Assembly (NCBI GenBank): GCA_905221605.1
Contig: CAJNDS010002779.1
Span: forward strand, 948,116-1,012,115
Origin: Symbiodinium natans
Taxonomy: Eukaryota; Sar; Dinophyceae; Suessiales; Symbiodiniaceae
Reading direction: 5' to 3'
Length of the DNA stretch: 64,000 nucleotides
A program made the translations under genes and the position numbers. This document shows, piece by piece, positions 1 to 10,308 of the stretch (positions are counted from its first letter, which is position 1; every line of letters begins with the position of its first letter). Below the pieces are notes generated by a model. It ran no database searches and was not told the origin of the DNA. It was given only the letters and a program-made list of their open reading frames with translations.

Positions 1-1330
1 GCCCCTGCCGGAGTGGCTGGGGGGACCCTGAAAACGCCTCGCGTCTTTGGGGTTTAGGGTTAAAGGGCTTTTTGGTGTTTATTGAAGGTTCATGGGCTTT
101 TGGGGGTAATGTAGGGTCTATGGGGTCGAGGTGTCTTTAGGATACAAATCGCGCCATCCTCAACACCCCCAAAACTCCATGAAAATCCCGGGTTGATTCC
201 GGGTTACCGGGTTGGTGGGTTGAAGGCGAAAGCTCCGTGATTCTCGGAGGTTTTTACAAATTTGGCTCAATGCTTCTGATTCGGAGGATTCGGGATTTTG
301 AGCTCTCAGCCCTGAGCCCTAGACGTGGGTGTCATGGCTTCAGACGAGGCGGTTGGGCTATGGTTTAGGCCTTAAGGCCTTAAGATCACGGGCTCAAATT
401 TTCCCAAGAAAATGTGCTGGCAAGCAGAGGCTTTAAGGACCCGAACCCCCGCAACCCTGAACCCCAAGTTTCCTCCCCCGCCCCCCAGCGAGAGGACCGT
501 TCGGAGGAGGCAGAGCTGCGGGCCTTAGTGGTGCGGGCCCTTGCGAGGAAGACGAGTTTAGGGTTCGGGTGTAGGTGGAAGCCTTCCCTGAAGCACGAAA
601 TCCCCTCAAAGCCCTTCAAGCTCCTATGAAACCCCAAGCCAGGGACACCGAACACCCCATAGAGTTGCCCGACCCCCTAAGCCTTTGATCAGGTTTTCTT
701 GGAATGTCTGGGACCTACGCCCAAGCTTTGTAATCCGACGCTGGGGAATCACAGAGCTGTTGTGCTGCCATTATAACCTCCTCTTCATGCATGTTGAGTT
801 GTAGATCCCTCTGAGACCGTAGAGTTTACGCAGCTTTGGAGCCCAGGTGGGCCTTGAGCAGGAGAGAGAAGAGCTGGCCGAGGAAGGGCTCTGTTGGAGG
901 AAGTCGGAGGAAGTACTCTGTTTTTCGAGACCCCAGCGACCACATGAATCCCCCTTCACCCTGGACTGGACCTTCGGCCAAGATTCTCCTGAGATTCGCC
1001 CCAACGGGCCCACGACTTAGATCAAATTCTGAGGCACTCACGAGGTTCTCAGAGTTGAGAGCCGCGAAGGGTTGCGGAGAGTTTGTTTGCAAGAAAACGG
1101 GCACAGAGCTTAGGGAGCGTATGGTTTTAGGTGGATTGAAGATTGAAGGGTTTACCCAAAGCTACGCATCTAACCATTTTGACGGATTCTGAGACCTTGT
1201 CCAAAAGCAAAAGCCTGGCGTAGGGCTGCAGGGCTCTTGTTTGGTTACCCGCCGTCAGGATTTCTATGTAGCTTCTCAATTTTCAGAATGCTATTTCTTT
1301 GCTCAGGACGAAAATAAACAAATGGATAAA
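1..1330. other. Telomere-like spacer, no complete gene
   Basis: No complete gene is visible. The stretch is studded with degenerate TTTAGGG-like words, for example near 50-60, 350-375 and 560. One island near 493-552 reads on the + strand as a charged helical peptide (EDRSEEAELRALVVRALARK) and another near 838-895 reads LEQEREELAEEG. Both resemble the short coiled-coil exons seen further along, but neither has a convincing pair of splice sites. Confidence 0.5.
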
Positions 1331-1339
1331 TAAATAAGT

Positions 1340-1545
1340 AGATTGTATATATATATATATACACATTTGCACATATACACATCTATACATATATACATAT
1401 ACACATATATACATATATACACATATACGTGTATACATACAGATGTCTATATATGTAGAAATATATATATATATAGACATATAAACATGTATACATGTAT
1501 ACATGTATACACGTATACACGTATACATGTTACATATATGTTACA
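1340..1545. repeat. AT-rich (TA)n / (ACATATAC)n microsatellite
   Basis: An impure dinucleotide tract of alternating TA and CA/TG steps, with runs such as ATATATATATATATACAC and repeated GTATACATGTATACA palindromic words. It is the most AT-rich part of the first 20 kb. Open frames through it are low-complexity artefacts. Confidence 0.9.
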
Positions 1546-1791
1546 TTCTCAGAGCAAGGCACATCCCTAAACCCTGCGCCTGAAGCAGGAGTGCGATGCA
1601 CTGAAGTTCTCGCTTTGGGAGGCATCTTGGGGAGGGGTGGGGTTCGGGAATGAACAAGCATGCCGGAGCAGTGAACAGCAGAGCCCTAAAGCCTATCGGC
1701 ACCATACACCAGACTTGTGGTCCCTGCTTCAAGCCTTAACATGCCCTTAGCTTTGTTTACCACCCGAACTCCGCTCCCCGGTGCTTGCTAG

Positions 1792-1830
1792 GTGCAGACC
1801 AGCCAGCTGCGCGCCGAGGAGGATGGCAAG
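1792..1830 (+). CDS. Candidate micro-exon (VQTSQLRAEEDGK)
   Basis: A 39 nt open segment preceded by a TAG acceptor and followed by a GT donor (AAG|GTCCCG). It encodes 13 residues of charged, helix-prone sequence. It resembles other exon-like islands in the window in length, composition and AG|G junctions. The parent gene is unknown. It may belong to a coiled-coil gene upstream of, or fused to, the SLC4 gene. Confidence 0.35.
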
Positions 1831-2186
1831 GTCCCGTTCCTTCAGTCTCTGCCAGCAGAAGTAAAATCTCGGTGCATACTGAGTCAAGGCTTCAGGGTTT
1901 GCGCTCAGTGCTTTTGGGTACTTAAAAACTACCCCAAACCCTGCCCCCAAAACCAAAGACCTTCACCCGAACACCAGGGATGCACATGGGCGCAAGTCCT
2001 AGTCCTAGTATGAGGATTCGTGGAAAGGGGGCCGCAGGTCTGTAGAACTTGAGGCAATGCATGTGGGGGACTTTTCCATTCTGTTTCCAACGCCCAGCTG
2101 CCTTATGACACCTCTAAGTAGCCTAAGCCTCAAACTTGAAGCTTGGACAACCCGGAAGCCCGAAACCCTAAACCACTGCCCACCAG

Positions 2187-2222
2187 GAAGAGGTCTGCCG
2201 GGAGAGGGACGAGCTCGGCGAG
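2187..2222 (+). CDS. Candidate micro-exon (EEVCRERDELGE)
   Basis: A 36 nt open segment with a CAG acceptor and an AG|GC donor, the same junction style as the resolvable SLC4 introns. It codes for 12 residues of E/R-rich helical sequence. It lies about 180 bp before the SLC4 coding region, so it could be a 5' exon of that gene or the last exon of a neighbour. Confidence 0.35.
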
Positions 2223-2405
2223 GCAACGTGAGATTTCTGGAGCCGCACTGTTTTCGATTGCTGCACAAATATAGAACACATTTCTGAGTTTGGTTGGCGA
2301 TTCTGATCCCAAGAGACCATGGTTTTTGTGTGCTCGCAGGGGTTCCAGGCGCTCGAGACGCGAACACCCGCCCCACCGCAGGCCCCTGAACATCGCAGCC
2401 GAGCC

Positions 2406-2992
2406 ATGTCCGAGGCCGAGGCAGTGATCCGCAATCAGTCCGGCTATATCAACCACACGGCCAAGAAGGATTACGGGCCCTTGGAGTTTACTGGGAAAAT
2501 TGCTGGAGGCCTGAGGCTGGACTTGCGTAGGCGGCTGCCGCTCTACGCGCGCGACTGGACGGATGCGTTCAAGCCGGAGAACTTCCAAAAATCGTTGTCG
2601 TCCATTCTCTACCTCTTCATCGCAGCTTTGGCGCCCGCCATCACCTTCGGAAGCCGCTTCTTGGACGGCACCAATGGCCAGTTCGGAGTGCTGGAAATGA
2701 TTATGTCGACAGCCGTCTCTGGCATGATCTTCTCCACCTTCGCAGGGCAGCCCTTGTCCATCCTCGGAGCGACCGGTCCTTTCCTGGCTTACACCCTCGT
2801 GGTGTATGACATGGCTGTGGGTGCCGATGTGGAGTTCATGCCCTTCTACTTCTGGGTTTGCATGTGGTGTTCGCTCTTCACCATTTTGGTCGCGGTCTTC
2901 GACCTCTGTGCTCTCATGAAGCATGTGACCATGTTCTCGGAAGACATCTTCGCGGGCCTTATTTCCTTGATCTTTATCATCGACGGAGTTAG
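2406..2992 (+). CDS. SLC4 transporter exon 1
   Basis: Encodes the soluble N-terminus, the GGLRLDLRRR entry motif and roughly the first five membrane segments (SILYLFIAALAPAITFG, the GQPLSILGATGPFLAY re-entrant block, FYFWVCMWCSLFTILVAVF, LISLIFIIDG). It ends in GTT-AG before a GC donor (AG|GCCCAC). The last two bases complete an Arg codon with exon 2. Confidence 0.88.
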
Positions 2993-4535
2993 GCCCACGG
3001 CTCGTGAGCATTGTGAGTGCTGTGTTGTTTGTGCGTGCATGCATGTTGCGCGCGAGCGTGCGAGAGTACACGCCAAAAAACAAGTGTGTGCGCGCGTGCG
3101 TGACGGGGTGGTTGTGTGGCTGGCTGGCTGGCTGGCTGGCTGGCTGTGTGTCTCCGTGTGTGTGTGTGTGGGGAATCCCTGTTACCAAGGTTGAAGTGCC
3201 GAGAGCTACTGTAGCGTCCAGTTTGGACCGGTGCGCGTTCCGCAGATTTTGAGCAGGGGGACTGGGCACTCTGTGACTGACCCAGTCTAACAAAGCTAGG
3301 TCACAGAGTGGGATACTGCACTTGGCCAATGCAGCGTACCTGCCATTTTTCGAAGCATTGCTTCAACAGGGTTTGTTTGTGATGCTGTTTAGGTCGCTGT
3401 ACAAGTCCTTGTTTCGTATTATATCTAGAGTACACTCATGTGAGGGTTCATGCAGGCTCTGCCTTTGAAATCTTCACCTCCATGACGAAGAGGGAGGATT
3501 GCACGAGTGTGCTCTAGACGGTTGTTCGTTCAACGTGCCGTCTACGGTAGGGTTGCCTACTGCATGGACCCTGATCGGTCTAGATGCTTAGCCTTGAGAT
3601 ACTGAAAGGCCCAGGCTCTGTCTGAAACAACCTTTGGACCTTGAATCAGTCCAGCCCGAATGGTACTTCGCGTGAGCAACGCACTCTGTTGGGTTTGAGT
3701 CTCGAAAGGCCCAGGCTATGTTATTGTATGGCTTGCTTTATTTATCCTCCCGAAGAACCTTCACCAAAGGCTGTCTGAGGCCTGTTGGGTTCAAGGCTCA
3801 GTTTGTACCATTTGATTGAACAGCCATATTCTTCATCATGTACAGTTCATGGTGGAAGCAATTTGCATGGAGTCAGCCATCCTCTTGGGAATGGTATTCA
3901 AATCAGTTCTTCTTCTTGGCAAGAAGGACAGCGTGGCAGCAAGCTCAGCTTTGGACTGCCACCGCTGAGCCCACCGAGCCAGTTCGCCCCCCCCCCCCCC
4001 GAGATTGCTCCTGATCACTTTCAGTCTGACGACAAGTTCTACGACTGTCAGCCTGTTGGCAAAGGGTCTCACCAGCTCTTTCGGACTGTTCAGCCTACTG
4101 AGTGGTCTCGCAAAACGTCCTTGGCGGGAAGACCCATGGAGAATATCAGGGCCTGGGAGTTCAGCCACCGTGGGCTTACCCTGCTTTGCAGGGTGTGTGT
4201 GGGGAATCACTGTTACCAAGGTTGAAGGGCCGAGAGCTACTGTAGCGTCCAGTTTGGACCGGTGCGCGTTCCGCAGATTTTGAGCAGAGGGACTGGGCAC
4301 TCTGTGACTGACCCAGTCTAACAAAGCTAGGTCACAGAGTGGGATACTGCACTTGGCCAATGCAGCGTACCTGCCATTTTTCGAAGCATTGCTTCAACAG
4401 GGTTTGTTTGTGATGCTGTTTAGGTCGCTGTACAAGTCCTTGTTTCGTATTATATCTAGAGTGCACTCATGTGAGGGTTCATGCAGGCTCTGCCTTTGAA
4501 ATCTTCACCTCTATGACGAAGAGGGAGGGTTGCAC

Positions 4536-4629
<94 letters not shown>

Positions 4630-7079
4630 GTCCGTCCTGTTGTGCATGCGGAGATGGGGTCATGCCCACACTTTTTTTTGCTTGTGTTCGTCACCCGTTT
4701 TCGCTCGCTTGCATAAATTTGCAGCAGAGGCCAGCACAGAGCATTGAATCCTGCACGATAGTCATGCCCATGAGATTGGGCGGTGATGATGGTATTGGGC
4801 TCATGGTATGCCTGTCGCATGAAGGTGAAGATGCTGTCTTGTCGAACGTTTTTGGTTGTGCGCGAAGGTAGGTCAGCAAGTGTACACGGCTTAATTGAAA
4901 CATCGTGGCGTGCCCAATCAAGCGTTGACCATTCCGGGGCGTAGGCCTATTATCGAGAACTTCTCGGAGAGCAAGATGAGCTTGACCAGTGCCATGTTCG
5001 AGGCCCTGCTCTCAGGGTGTGCACCTCCCTGGGCGTGGCATCATTGAAAATTTGTTGAAATTTGCCGAGGCCCTACTCTTCATGTACACCTTTGGCTTGG
5101 CGACCTACCTGTCCCACTTCCGCCGCACGCCTTGGCTGCTCCGGCCCATCCGCAACCTCATGGCCAACTTCGCAGTGACCATCTCCCTGGTCACGGCCTC
5201 GGCCCTGGCAGCGATCTACTCCAGCGACACGAACCTGAGAATGCTGAGCGTCGACGCGGACTTCTCCCCGAACCTCGTCTTGTCGGATGGCAGCAAGCGG
5301 CCCTGGGTCGTGAATCCCATGGGCATCGAGCGCGACTTCCCGGCCTGGGCCATTGCTTACGCGATACTTCCAGCAACCTAGACCCAGACTAAGCCTTCAT
5401 CATATTTTTAGGATTTTAGGTTTAGGTATAGGTTCCCTTATAAGCCTCTTCAAAGGGTGATTACCCTTTTCATCCTGGGTTATACTTGGGTCTAGGCAAT
5501 TGGTTTCGCCGTGCTGGGATACCTGGACCAGAACCTCACGTCTGTGATCGTGAACAGGCCTTCCAACAACCTGCAGAAGGGGCCAGGCTATCATCTGGAT
5601 CTGTTTTCTGGCCAGCGCTTGCAAGAATCCTTTTGCTTTTGTAGCCAGTTCCCTGTATAAGGTGCCAGAGACAGTTTTCTAAGGTTTGTCAGGGGTGCTT
5701 TGACGCTGCCCGTCTGCGCCGTGTTGGGCCTGCCTCTGTCGGTGGCCTCGACGGTACCTAGCATCACCCACGTGATCTCGCTGACCACCTATGAGGTGAA
5801 GCAGCTGCCGGAGGGCGAGCGCAAGGTACCGAGCAAGGTCGTGGAGCAGCGCGCAACAAATTTTCTGATCCATGTGCTCATAGGATGTGCGCTCTTCCTG
5901 GCGCCGGCGCTGAAGTTCCTGCCACGGGCCGTGCTGCAAGGCGTGTTCTTCTACATGGGCATCGCCAGCTTGACCGGCAACAATCTTTTCGACCGCCTCT
6001 TCCTGTGGCTGATCTGGGACCCGACCAAGTACCCACAGTACCACTACATCCAGAAGCTCCCCATCCGCCGCGTGCACCTCTACACCCTGGTGCAGGCAGG
6101 TTGGCTTTGGAAGATTGATTGGAGTTGTAACTATTGTAGCGAACGTCCACAGCCCACAGCCTTTCGGGGCCTAGTTAGGGCCTGGTTGCTAGAAAGCTGG
6201 CCTGGTCTAAGGGTGATGTCCGAGCTTGTGTTCAATTTTGCGCAGATGCAGCAATCGCTTCATTTTTTTGGTTCTCTCTCTCGGTCTTAGTCCTGTTTCA
6301 CTTTCCCGTTCTCCCTCCACTCGTTGGTGACTTCATCTCCCTGTATGCATGCTACTCCTAGCAGCGAGCGCTTGCTGCGGCATTGGCTGTGCCCACTTAG
6401 TGAGCACGAGTTGACGCGAATAGTTTCAGCCTAAAGTTGTTCTTCTGCCAGGTGGTCTTGCATTTTAGGTTATCTTATGAAAATACGACCGCTTATCCGA
6501 TTTGCCCACGAAATCGGACTCGAGGAAAGCCGCAAATACTGCATTGCTTCCTTCCTTTTTTGCATTGGATTCCTTCTCCCCTCCTCCTGCTCGGTTTTGG
6601 TGGTGGGGTGTTAGTCCGGTTTCACCGCCCCTTTATATGCACACACTCCGAAGATGCATGCTCGCAGCGAACGCTTGCTGCGGCATTCGTGGTGCCAACT
6701 TAGTGAGCACATGCTCACGCGGCGGTCATCAGCCTAAAGTTGTTCTTTTTCTGCCAGGTGGTCTGTCTGGGCATCTTGTACGGTCTCAAAGCCATCAAGG
6801 AGACTTCCGTCGTCTTCCCTTTCTTCATGGCTTCCCTGGCCATCATCCGGAAGGCGTGGGGCAAGACTCGGCAAGACATCTTGGCGCAAGGGCGCGCTTT
6901 CCCTCCAGAGAAATAAGACCCGCTCATCTAAGCCCCCGTGCCATCTGCAGGCCATGCGCTTCCTCTTCACGCAGGAGGAACTGGAGCTGCTGGACAGCCT
7001 GCCAGCTGAGGACGAGGACGGCAAGGCGCTGCGGGGGGTTCTCTTTCCTAGACGTTTGAATGCGGATACTCGTGGATAG
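2406..7079 (+). CDS. SLC4-family anion (bicarbonate/borate) transporter gene, 7 exons
   Basis: Integral membrane transporter of the SLC4/band-3/BOR family, which moves bicarbonate, borate or other anions across a membrane. Joined exons (2406-2992, 4945-5002, 5070-5372, 5496-5602, 5693-6095, 6758-6853, 6951-7079) give about 560 residues with 12 or so hydrophobic segments. Family blocks appear in the expected order: the GGLRLDLRRRLPLY entry, the TSVIVNRP loop followed by GYHLDL, the SIxHV and EQR blocks, YMGIASLTGN with FDRL, RRVHLYTLVQ, and an acidic tail (QEELELLDSLPAEDEDG). All six junctions keep frame; five introns are GC-AG and one is GT-AG. The ATG at 2406 is preferred because family similarity starts soon after; an in-frame ATG at 2319 lies before a possible acceptor at 2338. 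Transport of bicarbonate for photosynthesis is an inference. The C-terminal end is uncertain because another AG|GC donor-like site follows 7025. Confidence 0.9.
3116..3143 (+). repeat. (TGGC)n tetranucleotide run
   Basis: Seven uninterrupted GGCT/TGGC units immediately before a short (GT)n run and the first long direct repeat. Confidence 0.95.
3165..3511 (+). repeat. Long direct repeat, copy 1
   Basis: About 345 bp, nearly identical to 4192-4541 at an offset of ~1030 bp, with only a handful of substitutions. It contains an 11 bp perfect inverted repeat (CACTCTGTGAC at 3267-3277 against GTCACAGAGTG at 3300-3310) with a 22 nt loop. A pair of repeats around a short unique core could be the LTR-like ends of a small non-autonomous element, or a segmental tandem duplication. 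Confidence 0.9.
3512..4191. other. Core between the intron-1 direct repeats
   Basis: About 680 bp of unique sequence with no recognised protein. It opens with a nested inverted repeat (TAGACGG at 3515-3521, CCGTCTA at 3538-3544). A C12-14 tract lies near 3988-4001. Two phrases resembling GAAAGGCCCAGGCT repeat at ~3604 and ~3704. Frames crossing it are interrupted and unrecognised. Confidence 0.5.
4192..4541 (+). repeat. Long direct repeat, copy 2
   Basis: Second copy of the 3165-3511 repeat, same orientation, including the same 11 bp inverted repeat. It runs directly into a ~90 bp (GT)n tract, whereas copy 1 is preceded by a short (GT)n run. Confidence 0.9.
4536..4627 (+). repeat. (GT)n microsatellite
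   Basis: Forty-five or so uninterrupted GT dinucleotides inside SLC4 intron 1. Cys-Val and Thr-His frames across it are artefacts. Confidence 0.97.
4945..5002 (+). CDS. SLC4 transporter exon 2
   Basis: A 58 nt exon reading PIIENFSESKMSLTSAMFE. The acceptor is GTAG|G and the donor AG|GCCCTG. The phase fits exons 1 and 3 exactly. PIIxNFSESKMS is a typical SLC4 stretch, which supports this tiny exon. Confidence 0.85.
5003..5069 (+). other. SLC4 intron 2, 67 bp, with repeated borders
   Basis: A very short GC-AG intron. The donor side reads CGAG|GCCCTGCTCT and the exon after the acceptor CGAG|GCCCTACTCT, so a 14 bp near-identical direct repeat spans both splice sites. Confidence 0.75.
5070..5372 (+). 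CDS. SLC4 transporter exon 3
   Basis: Encodes 101 residues with membrane segments ALLFMYTFGLATYLSHF, FAVTISLVTASALAAIYS and AWAIAYAILP. The extracellular-type loop contains WVVNPMGIERDFP, equivalent to the family's FVNPLG block. The donor is CCA|GCAACC (GC). Confidence 0.88.
5496..5602 (+). CDS. SLC4 transporter exon 4
   Basis: Encodes IGFAVLGYLDQNLTSVIVNRP and then GPGYHLDL, the most diagnostic SLC4 signature in the gene. The acceptor is TCTAG|GCA and the donor GATCT|GTTTTC (GT, the only GT donor in this gene). Confidence 0.88.
5693..6095 (+). CDS. SLC4 transporter exon 5
   Basis: Starts after TTTGTCAG and adds one base to complete the Gly codon split with exon 4. It encodes PLSVASTVPSITHV, an EQR block, LFLAPALKFLP, YMGIASLTGN-NLFDRL and RRVHLYTLVQ. 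The donor is CAG|GCAGG. Confidence 0.88.
6240..6766 (+). repeat. Intron-5 internal duplication carrying a decoy acceptor
   Basis: Two diverged copies (~6240-6460 and ~6535-6766) of an intron segment of roughly 220 bp. Shared blocks include GCTTGCTGCGGCATT, ACTTAGTGAGCAC, CAGCCTAAAGTTGTTCTT and TTCTGCCAGGTGGTCT. The second copy supplies the real acceptor at 6757/6758. The first supplies a matching CAG|GTGGTCT at 6451/6452 that would leave frame and hit unrelated sequence. Confidence 0.8.
6758..6853 (+). CDS. SLC4 transporter exon 6
   Basis: A 32-codon exon covering the last membrane segments (VVCLGILYGLKA, TSVVFPFFMASLAIIRK). The acceptor is TGCCAG|GTGG and the donor AAG|GCGTGG. Confidence 0.88.
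6951..7079 (+). CDS. SLC4 transporter exon 7 (last recognised)
   Basis: Begins after a CTGCAG acceptor and reads AMRFLFTQEELELLDSLPAE followed by an acidic stretch, matching SLC4 cytosolic tails. The open frame reaches TAG at 7077-7079. A possible AG|GC donor at 7025/7026 means a further exon could exist downstream. Confidence 0.75.
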   Translation, partial: AMRFLFTQEELELLDSLPAEDEDGKALRGVLFPRRLNADTRG

Positions 7080-8184
7080 TCTCCACAAATGTCTGCAAGA
7101 GTGGCCCTGCCAGGGGCTGAGTCCCGAGCAGCCGGACTTGGTCAACCTCGAGAAGTCCAAGGCCACTGGCAGACCTGGCAGCTTCTGCGGGGCTGTTGGG
7201 ATTTAGGAGTTTAGGCTTTGGGACTTTGATTTGGTGATTTACTTGTGCGGGCGGTTTCAGGGCTTTGTCTACAGAGGTGTCTCCTTCGCAAGTTGGGGAT
7301 GCTGGCAAGCTTTCGTCAAGGGTGCGGGTGAGATGCCGCTGGTGTTTGAGGGCTTCGACGTTCAAGGGAGTTTCTGAGTCTTCAGGAATTCGGGTTTGGC
7401 GGTTTCGTGTGCATTGGCAAGCATGTCAGGAGAATGATGAGGGAGAGCCCGCGAAGGCCACTATGGGGGTCTGAGCCGCCGCAGCTGGCCTTTGCCCTTT
7501 TCTTCCTTCTTCGGATGGAACCGTTGAATGGGGCCTGAAGGGCCTTCGACAATGCAGAATTCGTTGAGTTTTTGGCTGATTTTGGCTCCTTGGAGCTGGC
7601 TGGCGGGGCCCTTGCTGCGGCAATGGGTTCGTGCCTGACAAACCCTTACATCCAACCAGCACTGGCCGGAGCGCTGGCGCAGACACTGCCCCGGCTGGTC
7701 CTGGCGCTTGGATATCGCAGTGCCCATGCCAGGGCACAGCGGCGCCGGGAACAGAAAGTTCTTTCAGCTTTCGGAGGCCGTCGCCCCAGGCGAACATCTC
7801 CAAATCTACCCTGTACAGCCCCCGGCGCCAAACCCTCTACCCCTCATGCACACGGTGCGGAAAAGGCGGCCTCGTGCGTGGCTTTGCCGCATCCCCGAGC
7901 ATGACTCCAACCTAAGCCCTGAACCCTTTCCCCCCCTCTGCTGCCCTTACGGTTCGAGCTCAGGGCATCCTGCAGTGCTGCGATTTGCCCGCTTTTCTGT
8001 TGATTTTCTGAGGGGGGTGGGAGGGTGGGCGGGGAAGCCCGCAAGCTCTTCCAAGAAGGATGATGACCAAACACACATCCTAAACCTTAAATCGGGGGTT
8101 CCCTGGGTCCGAACTCCTTTCTTGCACCTGATTGTCTAGTCAACTCGATGTCCTCCGAAAGCCCACAGCACCTGTTCCCCTGAG
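7080..8184. other. Spacer without a recognised gene
   Basis: GC-rich unique sequence. A phrase at ~7580-7740 reads as Ala/Gly-rich peptide on the + strand but matches no family I recognise. Short frames elsewhere look random. Confidence 0.5.
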
Positions 8185-8217
8185 GAGGTGGCGGCCTTGA
8201 CGAGCTCGTTGTCAGAG
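8185..8217 (+). CDS. Candidate micro-exon (EVAALTSSLSE)
   Basis: A 33 nt open segment bounded by GAG|G on the left and AG|GC on the right, the local splice style. The parent gene is unknown. Support is only composition and junctions. Confidence 0.25.
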
Positions 8218-9249
8218 GCCTTTGGGGGGGCTGCGTCCCGCGAGCGACACTTAGGACGTAGAGCCAGTTGAGCTTTTTCTGCTTTGCTGTCAAAGGCTTG
8301 GAACTCTGGGGTTTAGGGTAGCCCCCTCCTTTGGGTTAGCAATTAATGTCTGCAGTCTAGCCCTTGTAGTTCAGGGTCCTCCGCGGACGGATCCGTGCTT
8401 GCTCGAGACCTGAGGCTCCTAAGCCCAAACCTTAAACCCAACCCGAAGCCCTAAGCCCTAAACCCTGACCCCAAACCCTCCTTAAACCCAAAACCCCTAA
8501 ACCCTCAGACCCTAACATTAAGGCCAAACACCCCAAAGCCCCCAAGCTCTGTAGCCCCCCCAACCAGTCTCATGCAACACCCCTTGATTTCAAGCCCATA
8601 GTAGCAAGGCGGCCCCGAAAATTTAAAGGGACCATGACTTTGAGAACTGACAAGATGATGGGAGTTGGTTCTTTAGTTTCCCTTCTGGGGGGTTTGAGCT
8701 CTAGGAGGGCTCACCAAATTTCAGTGCTCCGTACCACAATCCACCTGGAACCTTGAACTCTGAAGTCCATGCCCTAAACCCTCACATGTGGGAAGGTCCA
8801 GACCAGGACCGACGAGCTCTTGTCCCAGATGCGAACGGACCACCGCCAGGATCCTTTGGAGGGTTTAGGGGTTCAGGTTTCTTCTTCTCCCGAAGCAGCA
8901 GGAGTCCGCCACCCACGGATGTGAATCCCTAAGCCCTAAACCCTAAACCCTGAATGAGGGGAACTTCTGTGGCCTTGGAGGAGTTGCTGCGACTACGGGC
9001 AGAGGCTGGGACTGCACCTGTTGAATGTTGTTGAGTTTGTTGGACTTTCAAGCCAGGCTGCCTGGCTTACCGTGCCTTCTTTTGAACCTGCAAGTGCACG
9101 CAGCCGTAAACCCGACATCTTTCGAGCCACGAGCCGCTAAGCTCCCGAAGACATCAGCACATGTCCGACATTGTACAACAACCCCCCCTCACCCGTGCAG
9201 AATGCATCAACTCTGCAGCGACTCCACAGTGGGTGTATGTCATTGTGTG

Positions 9250-9470
9250 TGTGTGTGTGCGCTTTCCGGAGCACCTTCAACCCGCTGGCCTTTGCTCTCG
9301 CGAGCAAGGAATGTCAGCCCGCGTATCAGCTTTTCTTCCAAGCCCTAGTAGACCATGCAGCAGCATGTCGGCATCATGCTGATTTCGAAACGCTGCTTTC
9401 CGTCAGCCGGCACGTGTGGCGGACTGAGCGCGCGTCGCATGGGCGTGGCGGACATGCTTGACAAGCACCC
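9250..9470 (+). pseudogene. Possible MULE-type transposase fragment
   Basis: One frame reads FNPLAFALASKECQPAYQLFFQALV, resembling the block of Mutator-like transposases that begins with a hydrophobic 'PLAFAL', an acidic residue and 'YxxFFxAL'. No flanking transposase sequence is clear, so this is at most a relic. The following segment up to ~9520 (RIKDVKCDKCAAK, then a GTAGG donor-like site) may be a separate exon. Confidence 0.25.
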
Positions 9471-10308
9471 CTCAGCCAGAGCGCATCAAGGACGTAAAGT
9501 GCGACAAATGCGCCGCAAAGGTAGGATCAAACCGGAGGCTGGCCACTCCTGCGGGGATACCCGACAGCAAGCACATCGCCAGTGTGGGGTAAGCCACAAG
9601 CCAAAAACCCTCAACTCTATACATCCCAGGGGCCAAGCCCAAGCCCTCAGCCCTCAACCGTTCCCCACCCGAGATCTGCATCGCAAGCCTCTGGCGAGGT
9701 GCCGCCGGGCTCCGACCACCTGCAGCAGAAACAGGAGAGCAGACAGTCTAGGGTTTAGGGTTTGGGGAGGGCTGGTTCTCCTGCAGGAGGTTTGTAGTAT
9801 CTTGAAGGGTGGAGGGTTGAGTCTAAGGTTCCGATCCTTGGGGACGTCACGTGTTGCATCTTCAGTTTTCGGGGTTCACGGGGTGTGAAGCTCGGGGCAC
9901 GCGTAGTTCTTGGGCTCTCAAGAACAAAGGGTGGAGGTTTCTTCTGGCAAGGTGGGGTGAGGAGGTTAAGGCGCTGTGTTTTGAGGCTTGAGGGCCGAGG
10001 GTTTGAAGGTTTGTGGCTCCAAGAAATGTCACTCAGGAATCTCAATAACCTTATTAGGTATCCTGGCTCCCTGGTTGGGAATCAGGAGCGCTGAGCCTAG
10101 CACGGCACCTGATGCCCTAGGTTCCGGCTGCGAGCCAGAAAGTAGACCTCATTCTTGGTCCTCCTTCAAGTAACCCGGCGCCTCATCATAGGAGCCCCCA
10201 AAGCACTAAGCCCTAAACTCTGAACCCTAAGACTTCGAACCCCAGACTGTGAACATCAAAACCTCTAAATCTTAGAGCTTAAGCTCTGACCCCTACCTTT
10301 TTTCTCAG

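Larger units (their letters stand above)
2993..4944 (+). other. SLC4 intron 1, GC-AG, ~1.95 kb
   Basis: The intron starts GCCCACGG and ends GGGCGTAG. It is far larger than the gene's other introns because it holds a (TGGC)n run, a pair of ~345 bp direct repeats with about 680 bp between them, and a long (GT)n tract. The sequence TTAGGCC at the donor is echoed as GTAGGCC at the acceptor. Confidence 0.75.

Noticed and set aside
1-2300. Chromosome end (telomere)
   Set aside because: Telomere-like words are short, degenerate, in both orientations and dispersed through 24 kb; no perfect terminal array is present.
2130-3329. 399-codon minus-strand open frame opposite the SLC4 exon 1
   Set aside because: It lies antisense to a well-matched transporter exon and continues into microsatellite and repeat; it shows no family resemblance.
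4456-4871. Val/Cys and Thr/His repeat frames
   Set aside because: Translation of a (GT)n microsatellite.
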